Shown piece after piece: positions 1 to 9,363 of a stretch of DNA of 64,000 nucleotides. The position numbers and the translations under genes are program-made. Source of the stretch: Pelagihabitans pacificus (GTDB taxonomy: Bacteria > Bacteroidota > Bacteroidia > Flavobacteriales > Flavobacteriaceae); NCBI RefSeq assembly GCF_009371985.2, contig NZ_VIKU02000006.1, positions 62,001 through 126,000 of the forward strand. The letters are read 5' to 3'. The notes below the pieces were generated by a model. That model worked only from the letters and a program-made list of their open reading frames with translations, was not told the origin of the DNA and made no database searches. The stretch's first letter is position 1. The number at the start of each line of letters is the position of its first letter.

Positions 1-2
1 AC

Positions 3-3000
3 TTGGTCCCTTTACTTATGGTATTGGGGGCGTGCAGTGAAAAAACCCCTACTACCCTATTTTCCGAGGTAGCCGTAACCGAATCCGGTTTACGCTTTAA
101 CAACCAGCTCACCGAAAATGATAGTATTAACATCATCGACAACGAATTTGTATACAATGGTGCTGGGGTAGCATTGGGTGACGTAAACAACGACGGGCTC
201 GACGACATTTTTTTTGCCGGCAACCAAGTGGCCAACAAACTATTTCTGAACAAGGGTAATTTACACTTTGAGGATATATCCGCTTTAGCGAATATTGACA
301 AACCTGATAGCCTCATGTGGTCATCGGGCGTATCGATAATAGATATCAATGCGGATGGTAATTTGGATATCTACGTCTGCAATACCTTTAGACGGGATTC
401 GGTACGTCGTCGCAATCTGCTGTACATTAATCAAGGAATCAAGGAAGGAATACCCATTTTCAAGGAAATGGGTCAAGAATATGGGCTAGCGGACGATAGC
501 TATTCCTCCCATGCCCAATTTTTTGATTTTGATAGGGATGGGGATTTAGACCTGTTCATTGGGGTCAACCGTATCGATGATATTGATCCCGGAGAGTTTA
601 GACCCTTGGATGATGATGGCACTTCCCCCAGTCGCGATCGATTGTACGAAAATACGTTTAGTGATAGTCTCGACCATCAGCTATTTGTAGATGTTTCCGA
701 GAAGGCAGGTATTCGCTATCACGGTTATAGCCACAGTACTTTAATACACGACTTCAATGGGGACAGCTGGCCGGATATCTATGTAGCCAACGATTTTTTG
801 AGTAACGATTTGGTCTACGTCAACAATCAAGACGGTACGTTTACGAATAGTGCCGGAGCCATTTTTAAGCACTTTAGCCTATCTTCTATGGGAAGTGATG
901 TAGCTGATGTAGACAATAATGGCCGTATGGATATTTATACTACCGAGATGCAGCCTTACTACAACAAACGAAAAAAATTGTTTCAGGGGCCTAGCAACTA
1001 CCAAAAAGAGATTTTTACCGAAAAGTATGGGTATGAATATCAATACGCCCGCAATACCCTTCAGGTAGACATGGGGACCAACCCGGAAACGGGGCTGCCT
1101 ATTTTTAGCGAGGTGGGGATGTTGGCCGGCGTGCAGGAGACCGATTGGAGCTGGGCGCCATTGTTCGGAGATTATAACAACGATGGATGGCAAGACCTTC
1201 TTATAACCAACGGTTTTCCCAAAGATGTCACGGATCGTGATTTTGGGGATTTTCGAATCACGGCGAGCCGATTGCTTAGCAAAGAAAAATTGATAGCGGC
1301 CATTCCCGAAATCAAGATTCCCAACTTCGTGTTCAAAAACAACGGCGGTCTTGAATTTCAAGACCATACCAAGGAATGGGGGCTCAATTTTGGCACCTAC
1401 TCAAGCGGTGCGGCTTACGGGGATTTGGACAACGATGGGGACTTAGATCTTGTCATCAATAATATCAATGATCCTGCCCTATTACTGGAAAACCACAGCG
1501 AAAAGCTGTATCCCAACCAAGTTTATTTACGGCTGAAGCTACAGGGCCCTGATAAAAACCGAAACGCGGTCGGTGCTACCGCCAAAGTTTACGCAAACGA
1601 CATGATCCAACAAAAGGCGCTGTTGTCCGGGCGTGGGTATTTGTCACAACCGGAACAGGTGTTGCATTTTGGATTGGGAACTATTTCCCAAGTTGACAGT
1701 ATACGAATTCGATGGCCCAATGGTGCGGAGCAGCTCATCGGTGAAACAGAAGTCGATACGGTACTGGCGATTAGCTACAATCCCAACAGAAATTTAGAGG
1801 GAACAACAATGACTGCTGACAATGAAGCCATCTATCGTGAAGTTGCGGAACAATACAACCTACAACATCTTGTCGGCGACTACGATTTTATCGATTTTAA
1901 TTTTCAGACGACCATCCCGCATAAGTTCTCCCAATTCGGCCCGGCACTTGCCGTAGGAGACGTCAATGGAGATGACCTAGACGACCTGTTTGTTGCCGCA
2001 AGCCGTGGTTTTCAGGAAAAATGGTTGCTACAGACCGAAAAAGGTGCTTTTGAAAAGCGGGAAGTATCCTATAAGACCTCGGAGGGCCTCGAGGAGGAAG
2101 ATGCCGGAACCTTACTTTTTGATGCGGACAACGACGGGGATCTCGACCTGTACATCGCCAGGGGATGTGGCCAATACCCTGCTGGTCATCCTTTTTATAC
2201 CGACGTACTGTACCAAAACGACGGCATTGGAAATTTTACCAAAGCAATCGATGCAATTCCGTTAATTACCGCGAATTCTTCTACCGTTAAAGCGGCCGAT
2301 TTTGACCAGGATGGCGATCTAGACCTTTTTGTCGGAAGCAGGGTACTCCCATTCTCCTACCCATCTTCCGATAGAAGCTTTCTACTACGTAATGAAAGCG
2401 AAAATGGAAGTATCAAATTTGTGGATGCTACTGAATCGATTTCTTCGGAACTGGTGTACGCAGGTATGGTAAGCGATGCCCTCTGGACCGATTTCAACAA
2501 TGATTCCTGGCCAGACCTTGTTCTGGCAACGGAGTGGATGCCCCTACGTTTCTTCCAAAACAATATGGGAAAATTGGTAGAGGTCACTGACAGGACCGGT
2601 ATCGATGATGCCCATGGATGGTGGAACAGTTTGGCCGCAGCGGACTTGGACAACGACGGGGACACGGACTATATAGCAGGGAATTATGGCAGGAATATTT
2701 ATTTCAAGGGTGATGGTGAAGAGCCTGTTCGATTATACGCCAAGGATTTGGATGAAAACGGGAGTATCGACCCCTTGATTTCCTATTATTTACGGGACAG
2801 CGTTGGTACGAAGAAAGAATATCTGTACCATCCGTGGCAAGATGTCACCAAACAATATGTCGGGATTCGTAAGAAATTCAACTCCTTCGGAGAATTTGGA
2901 GCCGCTACCCTACCGGAAATGTTTTCCGACGGTTTGTTGGAAGATGCCACAAAACTTACTTTCAACTACATGACCAGTTCTTGGGTTGAAAACCTAGGAG

Positions 3001-3554
3001 ATGGTACCTTTCGCATACATTCGCTCCCATTGGAAGCGCAATTTGCACCGGTATATGGCATCTTGCCAACGGATATTGATAGCGATGGGAATATGGATTT
3101 ACTATTGGTCGGAAATGAATTTGGCATGGAAGTACAACAGGGCAAGGCCGATGCCTTCAACGGTTTGGTTCTTAGAAACAACGGGAAAGGTGACTTTTCA
3201 ACGGTAGTGTTGGAAGACAGTCATTTTTTCGTGCCAGGCAATGGCAAGAGTTTGGTTTCACTGAGCTTGGCCAGTGAGCGACCCATAATCATCGCTTCCC
3301 AAAACAACGACTCATTAAGAGTTTTTGAAAGAGCACATGATAAAAAAGTGCGAATTCTAAAAATTGCACCCAACGAAGTGAAGGCCTTGGTAGAGTACGA
3401 GGATGGACAGCAAAACCTGAACGAATTCTATTGGGGAAGTAGTTTTCAATCACAATCCGGGCGCGCTATGACAATACCAATAACGGCGACAGAGATACGG
3501 CTTTTTGACAATACCGGTAAAGAGACCCGCATAATAGCCGGCAAGAGTCTTTAA
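3..3554 (+). CDS. FG-GAP/VCBS repeat lipoprotein with ASPIC/UnbV domain, 5' partial
   Basis: The protein is a probable outer-membrane or surface lipoprotein built from two FG-GAP beta-propeller-like halves. Asp-rich calcium-binding loops such as DVNNDGLDD, DINADGNLD and DLDNDGDLD recur through its length. An ASPIC/UnbV segment lies at about residues 505-585 between the halves. The N-terminus reads as the end of a lipoprotein signal peptide with a lipobox (VLGAC, Cys11). The first usable codon is TTG at the very edge of the window, so the true start is probably upstream and a few residues are missing. Proteins of this CRTAC1-like family often lie beside SusC/SusD genes in Bacteroidota and are thought to bind glycans or proteins, but no enzymatic role is established. 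It reads towards the convergent sulfatase gene. The family is certain; the function is not. Confidence 0.88.
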   Translation: MVPLLMVLGACSEKTPTTLFSEVAVTESGLRFNNQLTENDSINIIDNEFVYNGAGVALGDVNNDGLDDIFFAGNQVANKLFLNKGNLHFEDISALANIDKPDSLMWSSGVSIIDINADGNLDIYVCNTFRRDSVRRRNLLYINQGIKEGIPIFKEMGQEYGLADDSYSSHAQFFDFDRDGDLDLFIGVNRIDDIDPGEFRPLDDDGTSPSRDRLYENTFSDSLDHQLFVDVSEKAGIRYHGYSHSTLIHDFNGDSWPDIYVANDFLSNDLVYVNNQDGTFTNSAGAIFKHFSLSSMGSDVADVDNNGRMDIYTTEMQPYYNKRKKLFQGPSNYQKEIFTEKYGYEYQYARNTLQVDMGTNPETGLPIFSEVGMLAGVQETDWSWAPLFGDYNNDGWQDLLITNGFPKDVTDRDFGDFRITASRLLSKEKLIAAIPEIKIPNFVFKNNGGLEFQDHTKEWGLNFGTYSSGAAYGDLDNDGDLDLVINNINDPALLLENHSEKLYPNQVYLRLKLQGPDKNRNAVGATAKVYANDMIQQKALLSGRGYLSQPEQVLHFGLGTISQVDSIRIRWPNGAEQLIGETEVDTVLAISYNPNRNLEGTTMTADNEAIYREVAEQYNLQHLVGDYDFIDFNFQTTIPHKFSQFGPALAVGDVNGDDLDDLFVAASRGFQEKWLLQTEKGAFEKREVSYKTSEGLEEEDAGTLLFDADNDGDLDLYIARGCGQYPAGHPFYTDVLYQNDGIGNFTKAIDAIPLITANSSTVKAADFDQDGDLDLFVGSRVLPFSYPSSDRSFLLRNESENGSIKFVDATESISSELVYAGMVSDALWTDFNNDSWPDLVLATEWMPLRFFQNNMGKLVEVTDRTGIDDAHGWWNSLAAADLDNDGDTDYIAGNYGRNIYFKGDGEEPVRLYAKDLDENGSIDPLISYYLRDSVGTKKEYLYHPWQDVTKQYVGIRKKFNSFGEFGAATLPEMFSDGLLEDATKLTFNYMTSSWVENLGDGTFRIHSLPLEAQFAPVYGILPTDIDSDGNMDLLLVGNEFGMEVQQGKADAFNGLVLRNNGKGDFSTVVLEDSHFFVPGNGKSLVSLSLASERPIIIASQNNDSLRVFERAHDKKVRILKIAPNEVKALVEYEDGQQNLNEFYWGSSFQSQSGRAMTIPITATEIRLFDNTGKETRIIAGKSL

Positions 3555-3621
3555 CGGATCCCTGATCTTTGGATAGATAGCAGCAAAGGACATCTCCGAC
3601 CTCCCGGTACCATGGAATCGA

Positions 3622-5115
3622 CTAATATTCGTTCTGATGCTTATAATCACCAAACCGGTATTTTATGGTGCGTTTTAAAGGGATGTTCATTCCTTTGGTC
3701 TCTTCCAGCCAGTCATAGATGGCCGTTGACATCGATTTAATCAACTCCTGTTTGTCAGGGTCGGCAATCAAATTATACATTTCGTCGGGATCGTTTTCAA
3801 GGTCGTATAATTCATTTCTATCCCATATCCCATGATACCTGATGTATTTGTATTTATCATTGCGCATTCCGAATACCGTAGGAGTCATGGGAAAATCGTA
3901 TTCCCAATAATACTCATAGAATATTTCCTTACGTACCTTTGCATCGGTATCACCCGTCAAAATCGGAATAAAGGACACGCCGGGCATATTTTCGGGTTGC
4001 TTCACTCCGGCCTCCGCCAAAACAGTGGGGCCAATATCGATGTTCTGAACCATTTGCGCGGGAGAAATCCCTCCCTCGAAAAGCTCCGGACATCGAACCA
4101 ATAGGGGAACTTTCACCGATTCTTCGTAAAAATGTCTCTTGTCTATCAAACCGTGTTCTCCCCAACTAAAGCCGTTATCCCCCATGTAAATCACCAATGT
4201 CGATTCATCCAGACCCTCCTTTTTAAGATAGTCCATGACGGTACCAATGCTTTCGTCCACACCTAATAAGGTTTCGCAGTAGTCGACCACCATTTCGTGT
4301 ATGTCGCGATTATCGTGGTACATATAATCAACTCCGTGCCAGCTTATTCGTTGGTCGGCAACCCATTGTGGCCATTTTAAATCACGATATTTTCCAGTCT
4401 TGGTCTGATCATAGGTTACGGGGAGGCTAATTTTTTTGCCCTTATATTTTCCTTTATGTCGCCTTGCGGGCTGAAATCCCGCATGTACCGCTTTATGGGA
4501 CAAATACAAAAAGAACGGTTTCTTTTTATCTCGTTTTTCCAACCAATCGACCGCATGCTCGGTCAACAAGTCGGTGATATAGGTGGAATCCTTATAAGAC
4601 ACTCTTTTCCCGTTGATATTTAAGGTAGGGTTGTAATAGACCCCCTGTCCGGGAAAGCTCTCCCAATGGGTAAATCCTGGTTGGGGATCGTCACCATGGT
4701 CACCCATATGCCATTTTCCAAAGAAACCGGTCTGATAACCGGCTTTCTCCAGATTTTCCGGGAAATAGGTGAGGTTTCCAGGGTCGGGGGCTTGATTGTC
4801 TATAATGGTATGCGAATGGGAAAACTGACCCGTCAAAATCGAGGCACGGCTCGGGGAACATAGCGAGGTAGTGACAAACGCATTGGGCAAATAAGCTCCT
4901 TCGGCTGCCAGGCGATCCATATGGGGTGTCTCGAGCCAAGGGACCTTGCCGGTAAATCCCATGTAATCATACCGGTGGTCATCGGTTAGAATAAAAATTA
5001 CATTTCGTGGTTTTTTCTTTTTCGGTTTTGGTTCGGTACCCCTTGCCGTTAAAGGTAGGTTTATCAGTAATACCAAACCAAAGCAGATACCTCTCAATAG
5101 ACTACCGTTTTTCAT
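3622..5115 (-). CDS. Family S1 sulfatase (formylglycine type)
   Basis: The enzyme hydrolyses sulfate esters, most likely on a sulfated polysaccharide or oligosaccharide, in the periplasm. An N-terminal signal peptide covers about residues 1-26. The metal-binding Asp pair is in ILTDDHRYD (Asp45-Asp46). The maturation signature is CSPSR, with Cys86 expected to become formylglycine. Further family blocks are GKWHMGD, YMGDNGFSWGEHG and the C-terminal NELYDLENDP region typical of S1 enzymes. Length (497 residues) is normal. It lies 43 bases downstream of the GH9 gene on the same strand, so the two are probably co-transcribed and may act on the same sulfated glycan. The exact S1 subfamily and substrate cannot be read from the sequence. 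Confidence 0.93.
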   Translation of the reverse strand: MKNGSLLRGICFGLVLLINLPLTARGTEPKPKKKKPRNVIFILTDDHRYDYMGFTGKVPWLETPHMDRLAAEGAYLPNAFVTTSLCSPSRASILTGQFSHSHTIIDNQAPDPGNLTYFPENLEKAGYQTGFFGKWHMGDHGDDPQPGFTHWESFPGQGVYYNPTLNINGKRVSYKDSTYITDLLTEHAVDWLEKRDKKKPFFLYLSHKAVHAGFQPARRHKGKYKGKKISLPVTYDQTKTGKYRDLKWPQWVADQRISWHGVDYMYHDNRDIHEMVVDYCETLLGVDESIGTVMDYLKKEGLDESTLVIYMGDNGFSWGEHGLIDKRHFYEESVKVPLLVRCPELFEGGISPAQMVQNIDIGPTVLAEAGVKQPENMPGVSFIPILTGDTDAKVRKEIFYEYYWEYDFPMTPTVFGMRNDKYKYIRYHGIWDRNELYDLENDPDEMYNLIADPDKQELIKSMSTAIYDWLEETKGMNIPLKRTIKYRFGDYKHQNEY

Positions 5116-5158
5116 ATCTCAAATTTTTATTAGGCATGTGTTGCCCCAATGGGCGTAT

Positions 5159-6877
5159 TTATTTTGCTTCTCTTTCCAAAAACCCCAGAACATAAGTCAT
5201 GGGGGCATTCCAGTTCAAACAGATTTCATTACTCGCGTAACTGGGTTCCTGATCTACCCAGCTCTGCATTGGAGCCGGATTCTGAGGGTATACCGCCCCT
5301 CCCGACACATCCTGTAATCGGCTGTTGGGACCTCCGGACAACAAGCCCGGAACCGGTTCCTCAATACCATCAGCGGCACTTTGCCGGTGATGAATGAACA
5401 TCGGGGTCTTATCCCCGAAACCTGTCAGGTAACTCACGCCCATGGCATTAGTACCCAGAATATAGCCCATTGATTGCTGCACGCCATTGAGATATTCCTC
5501 TTTCGGTTCCAATCGATAGGCTTGTGCCATGATCATGGCGGCGTTCAAGACATCGCTGTTAGAACCCCATTGAAAATCATCGATGGGTTGAAAATAATCC
5601 AGATCTTCCGCCTTTTTTACCAGAGCGTCCGCAGAATTCAAGATTCCCTGCCTTACTTTGTTATAGAGTGGCTTTGGAACAACATCGGGATGATTTAAGA
5701 TGGTAAACATTCCTAGAAATCGCATATAGGTCGTCCAACTTTCCCCCGGGCGGAAATCAAAATCAAAGGGCCTCTTCGTAAGACGGTCTAAATAGGTAGC
5801 GTCCTGGGTAGACACAAACAATTCGGTATCCGCCCAGAACCATTCATCATCGAAATTGGTATCCCCATACTGTCCTGTGCTTACATCCGCTGGATTTACG
5901 AAAGCTACGGCCGGGTGTTCCAAGGCCCAGGCATACGCCTTCTTCGCAGCCCGCAAACATCTAGCCGCATAAAGGGGGGCGACCTTCTCATATACACGGG
6001 AGGCCTGTGCGGCGCAAGCTGCGAAATCCAGGGTAGCGGTGGTACCCTTGCCAACGATATACCGTTGGCTGGTCGCTTCGTTCGGCATCACCATCCCTTC
6101 AAAGTTTTTGGCCGTCAGCTTGTGAAAGAGTCCGCCATCCTCATCTTGCATTGTTAGTGTCCAATCCATCCCGTATTTCAATTCATCCAGATAATCACTT
6201 CTACCGTTCCCGCTTTCAGGGATATTTAGGGTATTATCGGAAATACTGTTGGGGTATTGTTCTTCCAAAAGATACAGTTGGCCCAAGGGAAAGGTGGCAT
6301 TTACGATGTATTTGTTATAGTCTCCGGCATCGTACCATCCCCCCGGTGAGGCCATATATCCTTCTTCTTTTCCACTGGAGGGATGAAACAACAGACTATC
6401 GTCCGGGTGGGCCATTTCCCGATGCCATTTTCCCGCATGCTTTTCCTCTAAAGGCACACTGACCCTCTGGTAGTACAGCCCTTTTACCGATCCCTGGAAA
6501 ACATCATGTAGGACGTTTTTTCGTATTTCAAAAGGGTAGGAATATCCAAGTCCGGCCACCAGTAACAAATAAGTACCTTCCTCCGTTACCTCCGAGAAAT
6601 CGGCAATCCTTACTTTCTCCCTTGAGAGTTGCCAGTCTTTCGTTTGGGAAAGTGACCCGGTCATTAACACCTTCATCGACACACTGTCAACCACTTGAAA
6701 CCTGTTGGCCCCTTCAAAATCAACTACAACCGCCTTTTTAACGGCCTGGGGGTAATATCCGATCTGGTTGAGCCTGATCTGTTCGCTAAAAGTATCGGTT
6801 ATGGGTGGAAGCGATTCCTCGCAATTCATAATGAACACACAGATGAATAGAACTGCGATGGATTTCAAGGAATGCAT
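5159..6877 (-). CDS. Glycoside hydrolase family 9 protein with N-terminal cellulase Ig-like domain, lipoprotein
   Basis: This is a GH9 endo-glucanase-type inverting enzyme. ATG at 6877 is chosen because it begins a lipoprotein signal peptide ending in FIMNC (Cys19); the frame extends 19 codons further upstream without a better start. Residues about 35-120 form the CelD N-terminal Ig-like domain (IRLNQIGYYP). The (alpha/alpha)6 barrel follows with GGWYDAGDYNKY (catalytic Asp region 183-186), the His/Arg motif FIHHRQS near residue 495, and NEICLNWNAP near 551, which carries the Glu general acid. All catalytic blocks look intact. In Bacteroidota GH9 members act on cellulose, xyloglucan, mixed-linkage glucan or chitosan oligomers, so the substrate is open. 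The sulfatase immediately downstream suggests a sulfated or marine glycan. Confidence 0.92.
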   Translation of the reverse strand: MHSLKSIAVLFICVFIMNCEESLPPITDTFSEQIRLNQIGYYPQAVKKAVVVDFEGANRFQVVDSVSMKVLMTGSLSQTKDWQLSREKVRIADFSEVTEEGTYLLLVAGLGYSYPFEIRKNVLHDVFQGSVKGLYYQRVSVPLEEKHAGKWHREMAHPDDSLLFHPSSGKEEGYMASPGGWYDAGDYNKYIVNATFPLGQLYLLEEQYPNSISDNTLNIPESGNGRSDYLDELKYGMDWTLTMQDEDGGLFHKLTAKNFEGMVMPNEATSQRYIVGKGTTATLDFAACAAQASRVYEKVAPLYAARCLRAAKKAYAWALEHPAVAFVNPADVSTGQYGDTNFDDEWFWADTELFVSTQDATYLDRLTKRPFDFDFRPGESWTTYMRFLGMFTILNHPDVVPKPLYNKVRQGILNSADALVKKAEDLDYFQPIDDFQWGSNSDVLNAAMIMAQAYRLEPKEEYLNGVQQSMGYILGTNAMGVSYLTGFGDKTPMFIHHRQSAADGIEEPVPGLLSGGPNSRLQDVSGGAVYPQNPAPMQSWVDQEPSYASNEICLNWNAPMTYVLGFLEREAK

Positions 6878-7031
6878 AGTGAAATGGTTTAGGTCAGTCT
6901 TGAAATTTACAAAAAATACGACAATCCCGATCACTGTGATTTCGTCGTTTCAACGCAGAAAATCATCACCGTCCTAAATATTGCCCGGATAGAATTCGAT
7001 ATTCCGAAAAATAAACCTAGTTTACACTCCC

Positions 7032-8516
7032 ATGATACGGACCAATTCAAAAAAGTACGGAATATGGATTGGGCTTTTGCTGTTTCTAGTGGTCTTGTTG
7101 GCACCTTTGCCAAACGGGCTACCAGAGGAAGGGCAAAAGACGGCCGCAGTCGCCATTTTGATGATCATATGGTGGGTTAGCGAAGCCATTCCTATTTATA
7201 TCACTGCTTTTTTACCTGTGGCCTTATTTCCATTTTTAGGTATCATGACCTCCACGGAGACCACTAAAAACTACGGACACGACTACGTGCTAATGCTCTT
7301 AGGGGCCTTTATTCTGGCGAAGGGCATCGAAAATCAACGGTTACATAAGCGCATTGCACTTTCGACGATTAAGCTCCTGGGCACCAGCAAACGCCATATT
7401 ATTTTGGGTTTTATGCTGGTCACCGCCTTTCTTTCGATGTGGATCACCAATATGGCAGTGGTGCTCATCATGTTACCTATCGCTACCGCGCTCATCCAAA
7501 AAGAACCTTTGGAACAACGTAAGAAGTTCGGACTTGCCCTTTTACTGGGTATCGCTTACGCAGCGAGCATAGGAGGTACTGGTACCTTGATCGGGACCCC
7601 GCCCAATCTGGTATTTGCAGGTCTTGTTACGACACTATATCCAAATGCCCCGGTAATTGATTTTTTGGAGTGGATGAAAATAGGACTTCCAGTGGTAATA
7701 CTGTTCGTCCCCATCGTTTGGTTCTATTTAATAAACCACTTTAAAATCCACCACCGCATGGAAGGTGGAAGTAACATCGCTACCGATACTTTGAAAACCT
7801 TGGGCAGTATTACCAAGGGAGAAAAAAGAGTTTTCTATATTTTTTTGATAACAGCTCTAGGATGGATATTCAAAAAAGATTTGGTCCTAGGATTTGTGAC
7901 TATTCCCGGATGGGGAAGTTTGCTTGGAGTAGAAGCTTATATTCACGATAGTACGGTGGCACTTTTCGGGGCTATCGCATTATTCATAACCAGCGATGGA
8001 AAAGGAAACCGACTTATGACTTGGGACGCTACCAAAGAAGTACCCTGGGGGGTAGCCATGTTTCTAGGTGGGGGACTGGCCTTGGGAGCAGCATTCAACA
8101 ATAGTGGACTCGCCAAATGGATAGGGAACTCATTTACCTCGCTTGCGAGCTTGCCAGATTTCATAATTATTCTTTTGATCGTTGGACTTATTATCTTCAT
8201 CACCGAAGTCAATTCGAACACCGCCACGGCCACTATTTTTCTACCTATACTCGCTGCGATGGCCGTTGCCGGAAGCATACATCCGCTATTAGTAATGATT
8301 CCCGCTACTTTCGCCTGTTCCTTCGCGTTTATGCTACCTTCGGGAACCGGCACCAATACGGTGATCTTTGCTAGCGACCAGATAACCATTGCTGAAATGG
8401 CCAAAACAGGTTTTTGGCTCAATCTCCTTTTCATATTCTTATTACCCCTCCTACTCTATTTTGTGATTCTGCCACTGCTGGGCATAGATGCGGAAATACC
8501 CGCATGGGCGAATTGA
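7032..8516 (+). CDS. SLC13/DASS family sodium:anion (dicarboxylate-type) symporter
   Basis: This is an inner-membrane symporter of the divalent anion:Na+ family, which moves di- and tricarboxylates or sulfate. It has 494 residues with about 11-12 hydrophobic segments. Diagnostic repeats are ITNMAVVLIMLPI near residue 138, GGTGTLIGTPPNL at about 181-195, the second-half NSNTATATIFLPI near 395, and MLPSGTGTN near 437. It stands alone on the plus strand between two minus-strand hydrolase groups and is divergent from the GH9 gene, with a 154-base gap. Because a sulfatase and esterases are nearby, it could take up sulfate or small organic acids released from the glycan, but this is inference from context only. 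Confidence 0.92.
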   Translation: MIRTNSKKYGIWIGLLLFLVVLLAPLPNGLPEEGQKTAAVAILMIIWWVSEAIPIYITAFLPVALFPFLGIMTSTETTKNYGHDYVLMLLGAFILAKGIENQRLHKRIALSTIKLLGTSKRHIILGFMLVTAFLSMWITNMAVVLIMLPIATALIQKEPLEQRKKFGLALLLGIAYAASIGGTGTLIGTPPNLVFAGLVTTLYPNAPVIDFLEWMKIGLPVVILFVPIVWFYLINHFKIHHRMEGGSNIATDTLKTLGSITKGEKRVFYIFLITALGWIFKKDLVLGFVTIPGWGSLLGVEAYIHDSTVALFGAIALFITSDGKGNRLMTWDATKEVPWGVAMFLGGGLALGAAFNNSGLAKWIGNSFTSLASLPDFIIILLIVGLIIFITEVNSNTATATIFLPILAAMAVAGSIHPLLVMIPATFACSFAFMLPSGTGTNTVIFASDQITIAEMAKTGFWLNLLFIFLLPLLLYFVILPLLGIDAEIPAWAN

Positions 8517-8594
8517 GGCCGGAAAGACAAATTCTATGTTTCAAAAAATAGATGGACGGGAGTAGTACACCTCTGACTAAAAACGATTTTAGGG

Positions 8595-9311
8595 TCAATC
8601 GTTACGGGATTGACGCACAAACCAATCATACAATTCCTCCGTGTTGTAGGCCTGTATCCACGAGTTGTGGCCCACCCCTTTGTATCTGGTGAATTTTACA
8701 TCATATCCCATCGATAAAAGGCGTTCGACCATGGTTTCCGACTCCGATATGGGAATCGATTTATCCTCCTCCCCATGAAACACCCAGATAGGCATATTTT
8801 TATCAAGCCAAGCGGCATAGGGTAAAGGGGTCATGCCGCAAACCACCGCCAAGGCCGCAAAAGTGTCCGGATACTGAACCGCCATCTCCCAGGCCGCACC
8901 CCCACCCCTACTCAGACCAGTCAAATAAATCCTTTTGGTATCGACTCGATTGTTGGCAACGATGGTATCCAATAATTGCTTTACGGCAACAGTATTCCAC
9001 CATTTCTTTTTATGCGGGTTCTGTGGTGCCAAGATCAAAAACGGGAACTGTTTGCCTTCGGTAATCAACTTGGGAGGACCATTGCGTTTGATTGCGACCA
9101 AACTATCCCCAGCTTCGCCGCCCCCATGCAAAAACAAGAGTAACGGGAACTTCTCATCGGGTTGGGTCCCATATGCCTCGGGAAAATAGAGATAGTAATC
9201 GAACACCTCCTTTGTCACCGTTTCTTGCGTGGCATCGATTAATCGGGTAGCGGGTTGTGCGGCGCACCCTTGCAATAGGAATAGGAATACCATTAACTTC
9301 AGCAATCGCAT
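8595..9311 (-). CDS. Alpha/beta-hydrolase esterase (PHB depolymerase/CE1-like), lipoprotein
   Basis: This is a predicted serine esterase anchored by an N-terminal lipid: the signal peptide ends at FLLQGC (Cys16). The nucleophile elbow is GLSRGGG with Ser134. Asp in HGEEDKSIP (about residue 182) and His in GVGHNSW (about 214) complete the triad. The oxyanion region is LLLFLHGGGEAGD. The fold resembles the dienelactone hydrolase/PHB depolymerase group often linked to carbohydrate deacetylation or feruloyl-ester removal. It is the last gene of the five-gene minus-strand block that starts at 15986 and follows the GH144-type gene after 52 bases. The substrate is unknown; removal of acyl groups from a glycan is inferred from the neighbours. 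Confidence 0.88.
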   Translation of the reverse strand: MRLLKLMVFLFLLQGCAAQPATRLIDATQETVTKEVFDYYLYFPEAYGTQPDEKFPLLLFLHGGGEAGDSLVAIKRNGPPKLITEGKQFPFLILAPQNPHKKKWWNTVAVKQLLDTIVANNRVDTKRIYLTGLSRGGGAAWEMAVQYPDTFAALAVVCGMTPLPYAAWLDKNMPIWVFHGEEDKSIPISESETMVERLLSMGYDVKFTRYKGVGHNSWIQAYNTEELYDWFVRQSRND

Positions 9312-9363
9312 GCAATTTATTCTTTAATTTACCAGTTGTAAGGTCGGGCGAAAAAAACTTGAA

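Noticed and set aside
879-1367. Minus-strand open frame of 162 codons inside the first FG-GAP gene
   Set aside because: It is a shadow of the real coding frame with no motif or start signal.
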